Positions 54,951-64,000 of a stretch of DNA of 64,000 nucleotides are shown one piece after another. Position 1 is the stretch's first letter. Every line of letters begins with the position of its first letter. Under the pieces are notes generated by a model. That model searched no databases and was not told the DNA's origin. It saw nothing but the letters and a program-made list of their open reading frames with translations. The translations under genes were made by a program, and so were the position numbers. Source of the DNA: Lysobacter firmicutimachus (GTDB lineage Bacteria; Pseudomonadota; Gammaproteobacteria; Xanthomonadales; Xanthomonadaceae); assembly GCF_037027445.1 (NCBI RefSeq), contig NZ_JBANDL010000002.1:372001-436000 (forward strand). Direction: 5' to 3'.

Positions 54951-55824
54951 GATGTCCGCTTCTGGCCGAAAGCGGACGCTAACCCCCAATAGCCCTCATT
55001 GACCCCCAATTGCCCCCGTTCGCCCGTCAAGAGGGTTTGAACCCAGTTCCCGTGGCTCCACCACTCCTTTCGGGCGTGCGTTTATCTCCCCCGCCGAGGG
55101 GCGAGAACAGCCCCTTATTTTCGAGGGTTTCCGTAAAAGCCGTGGTTTCGGAGAACCGGCAAAAAGCGGCGTTTGGCGAAGGTTTCGCCACTTCTCCCTC
55201 TCTCTTCTCCCTGCCTGTGGTCTCGGAACTAAAGGCCCATTTTTCAGAGTCTTGTAGATCAATGGGTTGGCTCTGGACTTTTTTGTGAGTTTTCCGGCCG
55301 TCAACAGGTCAACCAGAACACTCAACGTGAAAACCACGGCGCAAATTTGGTCGCAATAAGTGGGCGTTGGCCATTGGTCGGAGGTTTGCATCCCGCTGAG
55401 CGCGCCAAACTCCCAGCCTCAACCTTTTCTGCGCCTCGTCGCAACGAAGAAAAAGGTCTCATTTCCTAGGTTTTTGGCGTTTTCCATTGGACGATGAGTT
55501 ATCCACAGAGAGCTTATTTGGCGTTTTTCTTCGCCTCTCTCCGGACCGTTTTCTCCAATGCCTTTGGTCGGCCGACCATTGCTCGCCGTTGAAAATCAGA
55601 CGCTTACGAAGGGGGCGATCTTTGGAGCCCAAGGCGACATCGAGCCGCTTGATCCGACTAATGAGCCGACTCGGGATATATGGAAGTTTGCTAGGCAAGC
55701 TCTGATATCAGTCCTATCTCAGCTCGAGCTTGCCGTTTCGGACATCACCGCTAGTAGCGCTTATTGATGGGCAAGTCGTGGCTGCGATGTACGAGAAGAC
55801 CAGTACGGACTGAGTTGCAAACAG
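54951..55824. other. Decayed accessory DNA, no gene called
   Basis: 874 bases of lower-GC DNA. Seen: the hairpin element, the second set of CCCTCATT-type decamers (54984-55024), and CCCGTGGCTCCACCA at about 55050-55064, which looks like a degenerate tRNA or tmRNA 3' end. A perfect DnaA box (TTATCCACA) occurs at 55499-55507. Several small frames exist, but none has a family signature or a convincing start. Confidence 0.5.
54954..54977. repeat. Dispersed hairpin element (GTCCGCTT type), right copy
   Basis: GTCCGCTT (54954-54961) and AAGCGGAC (54970-54977) form an 8-bp stem. Related to the element at 53272-53297. It follows attC3 directly. Confidence 0.7.
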
Positions 55825-56409
55825 CTATGCTGCCCCGCCACCTGGGTTGTTCGCAGCAGCGATAGCTGCCTTTCTCTTCAAGAGACGCTCGACGACGTTG
55901 CCTTCGAGTTCACGATAGTTGTCTAGAAGCTCGGGAACCTTTTGTTCCGCTGTCGCGGGAATAAAAGGTGTGGCCCTGCCGCTAGAGTCCTTACGTGAAT
56001 CGAAGTGAGAGAACAGGCTAGCGAATCGGTTTGGCGATACACCTTCAAAGTGTAGAAATGCAACCCGTTTTTCTCGGCCGTCTGCTTGATCTGGAGGTGA
56101 CTCCGCATTGTGATCTATCGCATCACTATGAAGTTCGTCCGCAAGGCTCTTGCCGTACGGCTCTATGAAGTAAACCGCGCAAATTCCTGCTGCAACGATA
56201 TGCCTGGTGCAGTTATGGCATGGATACGTTGTGGTAAATAGGATGCAATCCTGTATGCCGTTCCCGCCATTGCGGGCGGCGGATATGAGAGCGTCCATCT
56301 CCGCGTGTACTGCTCGTGAGAATTCGATCAGATCGCGTAAGTATGTGCTGGAGCGGATGGAGTCAGCGAGTGAGTCGGCGAGGTCGCGATTGACACCCTT
56401 TGTCCGCAT
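55825..56409 (-). CDS. Truncated AvcD-like cytidine/dCTP deaminase (antiphage type)
   Basis: 194 residues from ATG 56409. The zinc deaminase core is intact: HAE at about 35-37 in SRAVHAEMDALISAARNG and PCHNC at about 63-67, followed by IVAAGICAVYFIEPYGKSLADELHSDAI and FEGVSPNRFASLFSHF. This is the C-terminal deaminase domain of AvcD/DCD antiphage dCTP deaminases, which in full-length form begin with a P-loop kinase-like domain of about 300 residues. That domain is missing: upstream in frame there are about 25 more open codons without a start, then a stop. It may be a pseudogene remnant or a minimal deaminase. Confidence 0.8.
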   Translation of the reverse strand: MRTKGVNRDLADSLADSIRSSTYLRDLIEFSRAVHAEMDALISAARNGGNGIQDCILFTTTYPCHNCTRHIVAAGICAVYFIEPYGKSLADELHSDAIDHNAESPPDQADGREKRVAFLHFEGVSPNRFASLFSHFDSRKDSSGRATPFIPATAEQKVPELLDNYRELEGNVVERLLKRKAAIAAANNPGGGAA

Positions 56410-58031
56410 AAGCGCAGCTATCTCGTCGCATAGCTCGACTACGAGTGGGACAGTTCCTCCCCGCGCGCGACGAGGCGCGCAAAGCGTTCAAGACCCAGGT
56501 CGACAGCGACTAGGCAGCATCTGATGGGCGGTTTAACGCCAGTTTTGAGGATATGTACCCCATCAAACCGCTTTTTCGGGTCCAAGGCTAATTCACTGAT
56601 TCGAAAGGGTGCGCGAGATGGGGCGTAGGACTAAAAAACCAACGCCCTGAGAGAGAATGGTGGGGTTGATCTGCCCCGTTTCGGTCGAAACCGCGTTGTT
56701 CTTGGTCCAACGCCAAAGCGCGAAAACCGCCAAAAGAACGCGTTTTCGACGGCGGCTGCTCTCCGAATAGAGAGGTTCGAACAGGGGATTTTGGCGCATT
56801 TGAAGAGATGCGAATCCGAGACCAAGGGGGCGTGTTGCGGATGGCCGCTTCCTCAGCGCGGTTCGGTGCCCCGGGCGCCTTAGAGAACTCTCGCGGAGGA
56901 CTTCGGGCGGTTGCGACACGAGTTCTGGCGAGGCAAATCGGCTTGGGTCTTCGTCTTCGACCAACGCCGACAGAATGGTGGGCCGAACGAAGGTGCTCGG
57001 TGAGGTTGAGTGAGTGAACGATAGATAGATCTTCATCAAGATCTTTCTGGTCATATGCGTACCTGCATGCGCCCGGATAGCTGCAAGCAAGCCCTGCGGT
57101 GCCTACTGGAAGTGGTGATTGCGGGCAATCGACCGTCCATCTTGGTTGCGTTGACAATGACACCCTACACACCATATGGACTAGGTTCGCTGGCGCTCAG
57201 CCCCCTCCCCGACAGCGAGAGCCCGCTCCATTGCACCAAAAGCGACACTTCGATTGCCTGGTCGTCACCCGGGATGTGAGAGGTGAGCTCAAAGGCATCG
57301 CGTTGTCGAAGCCACAGTCCTTGCGGCAGTCGCTGCGGATGGCATACACCCACTTGGAACGTCATTGCCTACCGAGGGCATCGGCCGAATTGCGCGCGCG
57401 TTCGATTTCGTGCGCCTGCTAGAACAGGAGTAACTGACAGGGTCATGAGTCATCCTTCAAGACTTCGTCGCAACCCTGCACGAGCACCTAGCATCTAGGA
57501 GATTTCTTAGTTGTGCTGGATTGCACAACTGAGGTAGTTTTTGTGACATCAGGCACGACAGCTTCGTGACATGTGCGCCATCACTTGGCGGGGTGCAATC
57601 GGGGAGGGCACGGTTCCAATATATCTCTTTGCCCGAGCATCGGACGACGTCAAAGGCAGTTGGTCCGAATAAGGTCGAATCGCGGAGATATCCGCGTCGG
57701 CAGCAACTATTCCGAGTGGGTCTGCGACAGGCGGCATTGAGCCCTGTTGGGCATGTATTTGCCTGAATTCTCCTCGGTGAACTCGGTGATCGACTGACTT
57801 GGCTCGTCGCGCAGGCGCCGCGGCTGAGTTCTGTTTACTTGATGAAACACCACGTTTGTGGAACAGGCTGCCTTCACTTAGTGCCGGGACGAAGCCGGAA
57901 GCCGATGAGCAACCACTGCAGCGTATGAGCGCACGAGGCGTTAGTCGCCTCCGATCCATCCCGCACCGACTCAATTGGTACCTGAGCCAGGTGGCCGACT
58001 TGTCGATCTGCCGAATCAAAGAGGATAGGTT
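56410..58031. other. Decayed accessory DNA upstream of the autotransporter, no gene called
   Basis: 1,622 bases with no supportable gene. A GC-rich fragment at 56451-56513 reads in frame as QFLPARDEARKAFKTQVDSD with a stop and may be the end of a broken gene, read rightward. Frames at 56593-57090, 57099-57422 and 57549-58040 lack family signatures. The last 500 bases must contain the autotransporter promoter; an 8-bp inverted repeat at 57509-57530 is listed apart. Confidence 0.5.
57509..57530. promoter_or_regulatory. Perfect inverted repeat AGTTGTGC/GCACAACT
   Basis: AGTTGTGC (57509-57516), 6-base spacer, GCACAACT (57523-57530), about 500 bases before the autotransporter. It may be an operator or a weak terminator (a TTTTT run lies at 57537-57541). 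Confidence 0.4.
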
Positions 58032-61000
58032 ATGAACCACGTATTCCGCATCATTTGGTCCCGCGCGCAGAATGCATGGGTCGTCGTGTCCGAGCTCGCG
58101 TCCGGCCGAGCGAAGAGCGGCCGCGAAAGGCGCACCACGAAACGCGAGTTGATGTTCGGCTGCGACTTGTTCGCAGACTTTTCGCCGGGCTCGTCGTGGC
58201 CGTTAACCCTGAGCGTGATCGTGGCGTTGGCGACGTTGTCGCCGCAGGCCTGGGCGGCGGATCGGTACTGGGACCAGAACCGCACCGCACTCGGGTTCGG
58301 CGGCACCGGCACCTGGGACACCACCGGCACTTTTTGGAGCCCCAACAACGACGGCGTGAGCGGTCCCTACAGCGCGTGGAACAACGCAGCCTTGGACGAC
58401 GCTTTCTTCGGCGGCACCGCCGGCACCGTCACTCTGGGCGGGCCGATCGCCGTCCACAACATGACGTTCCAGACCAGCGGCTACACGGTCACCGGCAACA
58501 CCCTGACCCTGGGCGGGGTCGATCCGACCATCTCGGTGACCGGGACGACCACCATCGCCTCCCAAATCAACGGCATCGGGCGGGTGAACAAGACCGGCAC
58601 GGGCACGTTGACCCTGACCGGCAACAACAGCTTCGGCGGCGGTTTGACCGTCAACGGGGGTACGGCCGTCCTGTCCGGCAACAACAGTTTCGCCAGCGCG
58701 CCCATCGTGACCGCCGGCGCGCTCAATCTGCAAGGCACCAACACCTTCACCGGCACCATCAACGTCACCGGCTCGCTTACCGCCAGCGGCGCCGCCAGTC
58801 TCGGCGCGGCGACCAACAACATCAACATCACCGGGGCGCTGAACGTCGGCGCGACCGGGGGCACTCTGGCCGGCCGCACGGTGACGCTCACCGCAGGCAC
58901 CACGAACATTACCGGCGCGGGCGTCGGCAGCGCTTTCTATACCGGCACCGGCAGTCTGTTCGTCGGAGATGCCAATACATTGAACAACGACGCCAACAAC
59001 TACACCGGCACGACCGGAGCCAATCGCGGCTTGTCGTTCACGTCCGTGCGCAACTTGGGAGAGGCGAGTGCCCTGGGCGCGCCCACCACGGTCGCCAACG
59101 GCACCATCTCCCTGTCGAATCCGCTCAATTCGAGCGCCACCCACTCCTATATCGGCGACGGCGATACGTCGAATCGCAACTGGCTCATCAACTCCATCGA
59201 CAACCGCTCGGCGGGGCTCGCCAACGCCGGCACCGGCACGCTGACCCTGACCGGCAATATCCAGTCAGCAGGCGGTACGGGGGGGCTCGCCGCGCAAACG
59301 GCCGATCTGGAGCTGCTGGGCGTCATCTCCGGCGGCCGAGTCGCACTCGCGGCGAACGCCGGACGGACCATCACCCTCGGTACCGCCAACACGAACACCG
59401 GTGTCAACATCACCGGCGCGGGGACCGTCAGGGCCAGCATGATCGGCAATACCGGCGTCGCCAGTTCGCTGGGCACTGGTACCACGAGCATCGGCGGTAA
59501 CGGCACGTTGAGCTATACCGGCGCCGCCGCCAGCAGCGACCGTACCTGGACCATCAGCCAAGGCACCCTCGCCAACAACGGTAGCGGCGCCTTGACGCTG
59601 ACGGGCCCGACGACCATTGGCGGTACCGCAACGCTGGGCGGTGCCTACACCGGCTCCGCCAATGTCTTGGCCGGGGTGGTGTCCGGTGGCGGTAACCTGC
59701 GCAGCGCCGGTGCCGGCACGTGGGTGCTCACCGGCGCCAATACCTACACCGGCAGCACCATCGTCGACAGCGGCGTGCTGCGCGCGGGCTCGGCCGGGGC
59801 CTTCGGCGCCTCGAGCAGCTTCGTCGTCAACGGCGGCACGCTCGACATGAACGGGTTCGACAAGACGCTGCCCAACATCACCGGTAGCGGCGGGACGGTG
59901 GCATTGGGCAGCGCCATCCTGACCCTGCAGGGCGCGAGCGGAGGCACCGGCACCTACGCCGGCAGCATCACCGGCAGCGGCGGCCTGACCAAGCTGGGCG
60001 CCAGCACCCAAACCCTGACCGGCGCCAGCACCTACACCGGCGACACCACCATCGCCGGCGGCACGCTCAACCTGGACTTCAGCCCCGCCGGCGGCCCGAG
60101 CAGCGCCATCATCGGCAGCGATTCCACCCTCAACCTGGGCGGCGGCCGGCTCAACATCATCGGCGCCAACGGCGAAAGCAACACCCAGACCTTCGACGGC
60201 CTGAACATCACCGGCAGCAACAACACCATCGACGCCAAGTCCGGCACTGGCGGCAGCCTCACCGTCAACCTGGGCGCCATCACCCGCACCGGTGGGCTGA
60301 TCAACTTCAACCTGCCCACCAGCGGCAACATCACCACCACCAATACCGTCCTGGGCGGCTGGGCCACGGTCAACGGCACCGACTATGCCAAGGTGGTCGG
60401 CGGCAATATCGCCGCCTTCGTCGACGCCGACTACACCGACAAGGACAACGCCGCCAATTGGCTGGCCAACGAATACATCACCGACGTGAACGGATTCTTC
60501 GGCGCGGTGAGCGGCAGCGTCCAGCTAGCCGGCCTGCGCTACACCGCGCCGACCTCGACCACCGTGACGGTGAACCCCGGCGAGACCCTGGGCGTGGACG
60601 GCACCATCATCGTGGCGCCCACGGTGGTGAATACCAATCAGCTGATCACCGGCGGGATGATGACCGGCCCGGTCGGCGGCGCATTGGGCGTGCAGCAGAA
60701 CAGCACCGGCAACTACACCATCGCCTCGCAGATCGTCGACAACGGCGGCAGCATCGGCTTCATCAAGGCCGGCACCGGCCTGGTCACCCTGGCCGGCACC
60801 AACAACACTTACACCGGCGCCACCCAGGTGGTGCAGGGCACGCTGGCCGTCGCCGACATCGGCAACGGCGGCGCAGCCAGCGGCATCGGCGCCTCGTCGG
60901 CCGATCCGGCCAACCTGCGCTTGGAAGGCGCCACCTTGCGCTACACGGGCCCAGGCGATGCCAGCGATCGAGGTTTTACCTTCACCAGATCCGGCGCCAT

Positions 61001-64000
61001 CATCGGCTCGAGCGTCGAAGTCACCAATGCCGGCGCCAATCTGATCTTCGGCGGGCTGGTCACCAGCCCCGACGCCGCCAACTTCACCAAGAGCGGCGCC
61101 GGCACTCTGACCCTGTCCAACGACAGCAACGACTTCACCGGCATCACCACCGTCAGCGGCGGCCTGCTGTCGGTCGATACCCTGGCTAACGGCGGCGCGG
61201 CCAGCGGCATCGGCGCTGCCGGCGGTGCATCCGCCAACCTCGTACTCGCCGGCGGCGGCCTGCAGTACACCGGCGGCACGGTCGGCACCAACCGCGGTTT
61301 CACTGTGGGCGCCGGCAACGGCACCGTCGATGTCAGCAACGCCGCGACCACCCTGACCGTCAGCGGCGCGGCGGTCGGCGCCGGCCGGCTGGCCAAGAAC
61401 GGAGACGGCACCCTGGTGCTGTCCGGCACCAACACCTACGCCGGCGGCAACACGGTCAACCGCGGCATCCTGCGCGCCGGCTCGACCCAGGCGTTCGGCG
61501 CCGCCAACGGGCCGATGACCCTGGCCAACACCGCCGGCGTGCTGCTCGACCTGGAGGGGTTCAACAACGGCATCGGCCCGCTGAGCGGCGGCGGCGCCAA
61601 CGGCGGCCATATCACCCTCGACGCCGGCACCCTGACCATCAACGGCGACGGCGGCAACTACTCCGGCGCCATCAGCGGCACCGGCGGCATCGTCCGCGCC
61701 GGCGGCGGCACCCAGACCTTCAACGGTTGCAACCACACCTATACCGGTCCGACTACGCTTTCGGGCGCCAATCTGAGTACCAATTGCCTGGCCAACGGCG
61801 GCGTGGCTAGCGGCATCGGCGCCTCCAGCGCGGCTCCGGCCAACCTGGTGCTGGGCGGCTCGCTGATCTACACCGGCGGTACCGTCGCCACCGATCGCGG
61901 TTTTCAGACCGCGAACGGCGGCATCAACGTCAGCGATGCCGCCACCACGCTCACCTTCAGCGGCCCCGCCATCGGCGTTGGCAACTTCACCAAGGACGGC
62001 CCGGGCACGCTGGTCCTGAGCGGCGCCAATACCTACACCGGCTCTACCCAGGTCAACGGCGGCGTATTGCGCGCGGGGTCGACCAATGCCTTCGGCCCTT
62101 CGGGCCATATGACTTTGGCCAATGCCGCCGGCGCGTTGCTGGACCTGAACAATTTCAATGCCGTGGTGACTTCGCTGATCGGCGGCGGCGCCGCTGGCGG
62201 CAATATCACCCTGGGCACCGCGACCTTGACGATCAACGGCGTCGATACCCGTTCCTACGCCGGAGCGATCAGCGGCACCGGCAGCCTGGTCAAAAACGGC
62301 GGCAACAACCAGGCGCTGACCGGTTGCAACAGCAGCTATACCGGCCCCACCGTGATCAATGCCGGCACGCTGCAGGTCACATGCCTGCCGAACGGCGGCG
62401 TCAACAGCTCGATCGGCGCCTCGACCTCGGCGCCTGGCAATCTAACCCTCAACGGCACGCTGCGCTATGTCGGCACGGGCGATGTGACCGATCGCCAGTT
62501 CACCCTGGGCTCCAGCGGCGGCACACTCGATGCGTCGGGTACCGGCGTCATCGAGTTCGCCAGCACGGCACCGGTGACCCTGGCCGGCGCGAATACGGCC
62601 CGCACCCTGACTTTGACCGGGACCAACACCGGCGATAACACCTTTTCCGGACAGCTGACCAATAACGGTGCCGGCGCTAGCTCGTTGACCAAGACCGGCA
62701 CTGGCACCTGGGTTCTGGCCAACGACAGCAGCACTTACACCGGCGCCACCACGCTCAACGGCGGCGTGCTGATCGTCGACCGTCTCGCCGACGGCGGCCA
62801 GGCCAGCAGCGTCGGCGCCTCCTCCAGTGCGGCAGGCAACCTGGTGATGGGCAATAGTTCGACGCTGCGCTATGTCGGCGATGGCGACACCTCCAACCGC
62901 TTGTTCACTTTGAACGCGGGCGTCAGCTTCATCGAGTCCTCCGGCACCGGAGCACTGGAATTCACCAATACCGGTGCAGTCACTCTTTCCGGCACGAACG
63001 TCGCTCGCACCTTCGCCTTGGGCGGCACCAACACCGGCAACAACACCTTCGCTGGCGCGATCGGCAACAACGGCACCGGCGCCACCACCCTGGCCAAGAA
63101 CGACAGCGGCACCTGGATTCTGACCGGAAACAACACCTATTCCGGCAACACGGTCATCAACGACGGCAACCTGGTGATCGGCAACGGCGGCACCACCGGC
63201 AACGCCGGCGTCGGCAACGTGATCGTGGATTCGCCGACGTCGACCCTGTCGCTCAATCGCAGCGACACGTTCACCTTCAGCGGCACCCTGAGCGGTCCGG
63301 GCACGCTGGCCCAGATCGGTAGCGGCACCAGCGTGCTGAGTTCCCCCAACAACAACATCGGCGCCACCGCCCTCGCCGCCGGCACGTTGCAGGTGAACGG
63401 AGGCCTGGCGACGCCGACGGTGAGCATGACCGGGACCTCGTCGCTGCAGGTGAACGGCATCGTGCAGGCCGAGGACGGTACTCAGACCGCGCTCAGCGGC
63501 GATGCCGGTGCCCAGGCCGTCGCCGTCGGCAACGGCGGCACGTTGCGCGCCGCGGGCGACCTCGGCGGCGGCAACGACACGGTCGCCCTCACCGGCATTC
63601 TGGATACCGGTGCGGGCACGTTGCAGCTCGGCGACGGCGACGACACGCTGGTGCTCAACGACGGTGCGCAAATGCTCGGCGGCGGCGTGGGCACGTCCGG
63701 CGACGGCACCGATACGCTGGTGGTCAACACCGCGCTGGGCTACACCCTGGACGGCGGCAGCATCGACACCTTCGAAATCCTGACCAAGCAGAACACCGGC
63801 GCGCTGACCCTGACCGGCGACCACGTCTTCGCCGTCGCCACTCAGCTCGAAGGCGGCACGCTCGACGTGGACGGCCGACTGGAGACGTCGGCCCTGTCGA
63901 TGGCCGATGGTACCGTGCTCGACGTCGACGGCATCGTCGAAGCGGCCGGCGGCACGCCGACGGCCCTTACCGGCAGCGCCGGCGTCAATACGATCGATGT
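58032..64000 (+). CDS. Giant autotransporter adhesin (type Va), 3' end beyond the window
   Basis: The frame is open from ATG 58032 to the window end: 1,989 codons and two bases. GAGGATAGG precedes the ATG. Residues 1-25 (MNHVFRIIWSRAQNAWVVVS, then ELASGRAK) are an ESPR, the extended signal region of large autotransporters. A hydrophobic core follows, with likely cleavage after residue 75 (PQAWA|ADRYW). The passenger is built from autotransporter-associated repeats of the type LTGANTYTGSTxVxxGxL; at least 11 copies were counted. It should fold as a long beta-helix on the cell surface. The beta-barrel translocator is not in the window. Gly/Asn/Thr-rich, few Cys. Confidence 0.93.
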   Translation, partial: MNHVFRIIWSRAQNAWVVVSELASGRAKSGRERRTTKRELMFGCDLFADFSPGSSWPLTLSVIVALATLSPQAWAADRYWDQNRTALGFGGTGTWDTTGTFWSPNNDGVSGPYSAWNNAALDDAFFGGTAGTVTLGGPIAVHNMTFQTSGYTVTGNTLTLGGVDPTISVTGTTTIASQINGIGRVNKTGTGTLTLTGNNSFGGGLTVNGGTAVLSGNNSFASAPIVTAGALNLQGTNTFTGTINVTGSLTASGAASLGAATNNINITGALNVGATGGTLAGRTVTLTAGTTNITGAGVGSAFYTGTGSLFVGDANTLNNDANNYTGTTGANRGLSFTSVRNLGEASALGAPTTVANGTISLSNPLNSSATHSYIGDGDTSNRNWLINSIDNRSAGLANAGTGTLTLTGNIQSAGGTGGLAAQTADLELLGVISGGRVALAANAGRTITLGTANTNTGVNITGAGTVRASMIGNTGVASSLGTGTTSIGGNGTLSYTGAAASSDRTWTISQGTLANNGSGALTLTGPTTIGGTATLGGAYTGSANVLAGVVSGGGNLRSAGAGTWVLTGANTYTGSTIVDSGVLRAGSAGAFGASSSFVVNGGTLDMNGFDKTLPNITGSGGTVALGSAILTLQGASGGTGTYAGSITGSGGLTKLGASTQTLTGASTYTGDTTIAGGTLNLDFSPAGGPSSAIIGSDSTLNLGGGRLNIIGANGESNTQTFDGLNITGSNNTIDAKSGTGGSLTVNLGAITRTGGLINFNLPTSGNITTTNTVLGGWATVNGTDYAKVVGGNIAAFVDADYTDKDNAANWLANEYITDVNGFFGAVSGSVQLAGLRYTAPTSTTVTVNPGETLGVDGTIIVAPTVVNTNQLITGGMMTGPVGGALGVQQNSTGNYTIASQIVDNGGSIGFIKAGTGLVTLAGTNNTYTGATQVVQGTLAVADIGNGGAASGIGASSADPANLRLEGATLRYTGPGDASDRGFTFTRSGAIIGSSVEVTNAGANLIFGGLVTSPDAANFTKSGAGTLTLSNDSNDFTGITTVSGGLLSVDTLANGGAASGIGAAGGASANLVLAGGGLQYTGGTVGTNRGFTVGAGNGTVDVSNAATTLTVSGAAVGAGRLAKNGDGTLVLSGTNTYAGGNTVNRGILRAGSTQAFGAANGPMTLANTAGVLLDLEGFNNGIGPLSGGGANGGHITLDAGTLTINGDGGNYSGAISGTGGIVRAGGGTQTFNGCNHTYTGPTTLSGANLSTNCLANGGVASGIGASSAAPANLVLGGSLIYTGGTVATDRGFQTANGGINVSDAATTLTFSGPAIGVGNFTKDGPGTLVLSGANTYTGSTQVNGGVLRAGSTNAFGPSGHMTLANAAGALLDLNNFNAVVTSLIGGGAAGGNITLGTATLTINGVDTRSYAGAISGTGSLVKNGGNNQALTGCNSSYTGPTVINAGTLQVTCLPNGGVNSSIGASTSAPGNLTLNGTLRYVGTGDVTDRQFTLGSSGGTLDASGTGVIEFASTAPVTLAGANTARTLTLTGTNTGDNTFSGQLTNNGAGASSLTKTGTGTWVLANDSSTYTGATTLNGGVLIVDRLADGGQASSVGASSSAAGNLVMGNSSTLRYVGDGDTSNRLFTLNAGVSFIESSGTGALEFTNTGAVTLSGTNVARTFALGGTNTGNNTFAGAIGNNGTGATTLAKNDSGTWILTGNNTYSGNTVINDGNLVIGNGGTTGNAGVGNVIVDSPTSTLSLNRSDTFTFSGTLSGPGTLAQIGSGTSVLSSPNNNIGATALAAGTLQVNGGLATPTVSMTGTSSLQVNGIVQAEDGTQTALSGDAGAQAVAVGNGGTLRAAGDLGGGNDTVALTGILDTGAGTLQLGDGDDTLVLNDGAQMLGGGVGTSGDGTDTLVVNTALGYTLDGGSIDTFEILTKQNTGALTLTGDHVFAVATQLEGGTLDVDGRLETSALSMADGTVLDVDGIVEAAGGTPTALTGSAGVNTID

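Noticed and set aside
54996-55391. Minus-strand frame of 131 codons ending VVEPRELGSNPLDGR
   Set aside because: It has the same artefact pattern as an antisense tRNA-end remnant, with no family signature or good start.
55459-55767. Small overlapping frames on both strands near 55.5-55.8 kb
   Set aside because: No ribosome binding site, no family, and mutual overlap.
56588-57175. Frames on both strands at 56.6-57.2 kb, some with Ser/Arg-rich sequence
   Set aside because: No recognisable domain; they look like decayed DNA. They could be checked by homology search.
57549-58040. Frames on both strands just before the autotransporter
   Set aside because: No start signals, and composition unlike coding sequence; more likely leader and promoter DNA.

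Overview
This high-GC window looks like the chromosome of a Xanthomonadaceae bacterium, most likely Lysobacter or a close relative. The evidence is the family-typical gene order (smg-dprA-LysM protein, then def-fmt-rsmB), a GbpA-type lytic polysaccharide monooxygenase, an AGE mannose isomerase beside a GH92 mannosidase, GGGATTCGGGATTGG-type intergenic repeats, and a CALIN (integron cassettes without an integrase). All calls were made by reading the sequence and its translations; no database was searched.

Layout. 0-13.4 kb: the end of a glycosyltransferase, priA, a membrane-anchored sigma-like protein paired with a DUF3106 protein, small conserved genes, a MATE exporter, sppA and an SDR. 13.4-16.5 kb: a YbaY-like protein convergent with an MvdC/MvdD-type ATP-grasp ligase. 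Next to the ligase is an astacin-type metalloprotease that carries four perfectly spaced 12-residue Asp-Thr-Leu-Lys-Glu repeats. This looks like an undescribed graspetide-like modification system whose substrate is an enzyme tail, and it is the best novelty candidate here. 16.5-31.7 kb: two DUF4124 proteins, tsaC, the polysaccharide monooxygenase, topA, two proteins with N-terminal GYF_2 domains (one fused to RDD, one to a pilin-like segment), then smg, dprA, a LysM protein, def, fmt and rsmB. 31.8-42.0 kb: cell-envelope sugar genes (ArnT-like transferase, O-antigen ligase, two WaaE-like GT2 paralogues, a CDP-glycerol-type transferase, another GT2), two PH-domain proteins and an LpxL-type acyltransferase. 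42.1-44.6 kb: dtd and rpoD with a strong terminator. 45.5-52.8 kb: a mannose-use module. A secreted GH92 alpha-mannosidase is divergent from a TGATG/ATGA-coupled operon encoding a LacI regulator, an MFS sugar transporter, a fructokinase and a mannose isomerase. Two matching 16-bp palindromes in the shared promoter region are the likely operators.

53.0-58.0 kb is accessory DNA. It starts at a CAU-anticodon tRNA (probably tRNA-Ile2). It holds three integron cassettes with textbook attC sites but no visible integrase, bordered on both sides by the same two kinds of short repeat. It also contains a frameshifted cassette gene, a truncated AvcD-like antiphage cytidine/dCTP deaminase and about 2.5 kb of apparently decayed DNA. 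From 58.0 kb to the end runs the first 1,989 codons of a giant autotransporter with an ESPR signal peptide and PATR-type repeats; its translocator domain lies beyond the window.
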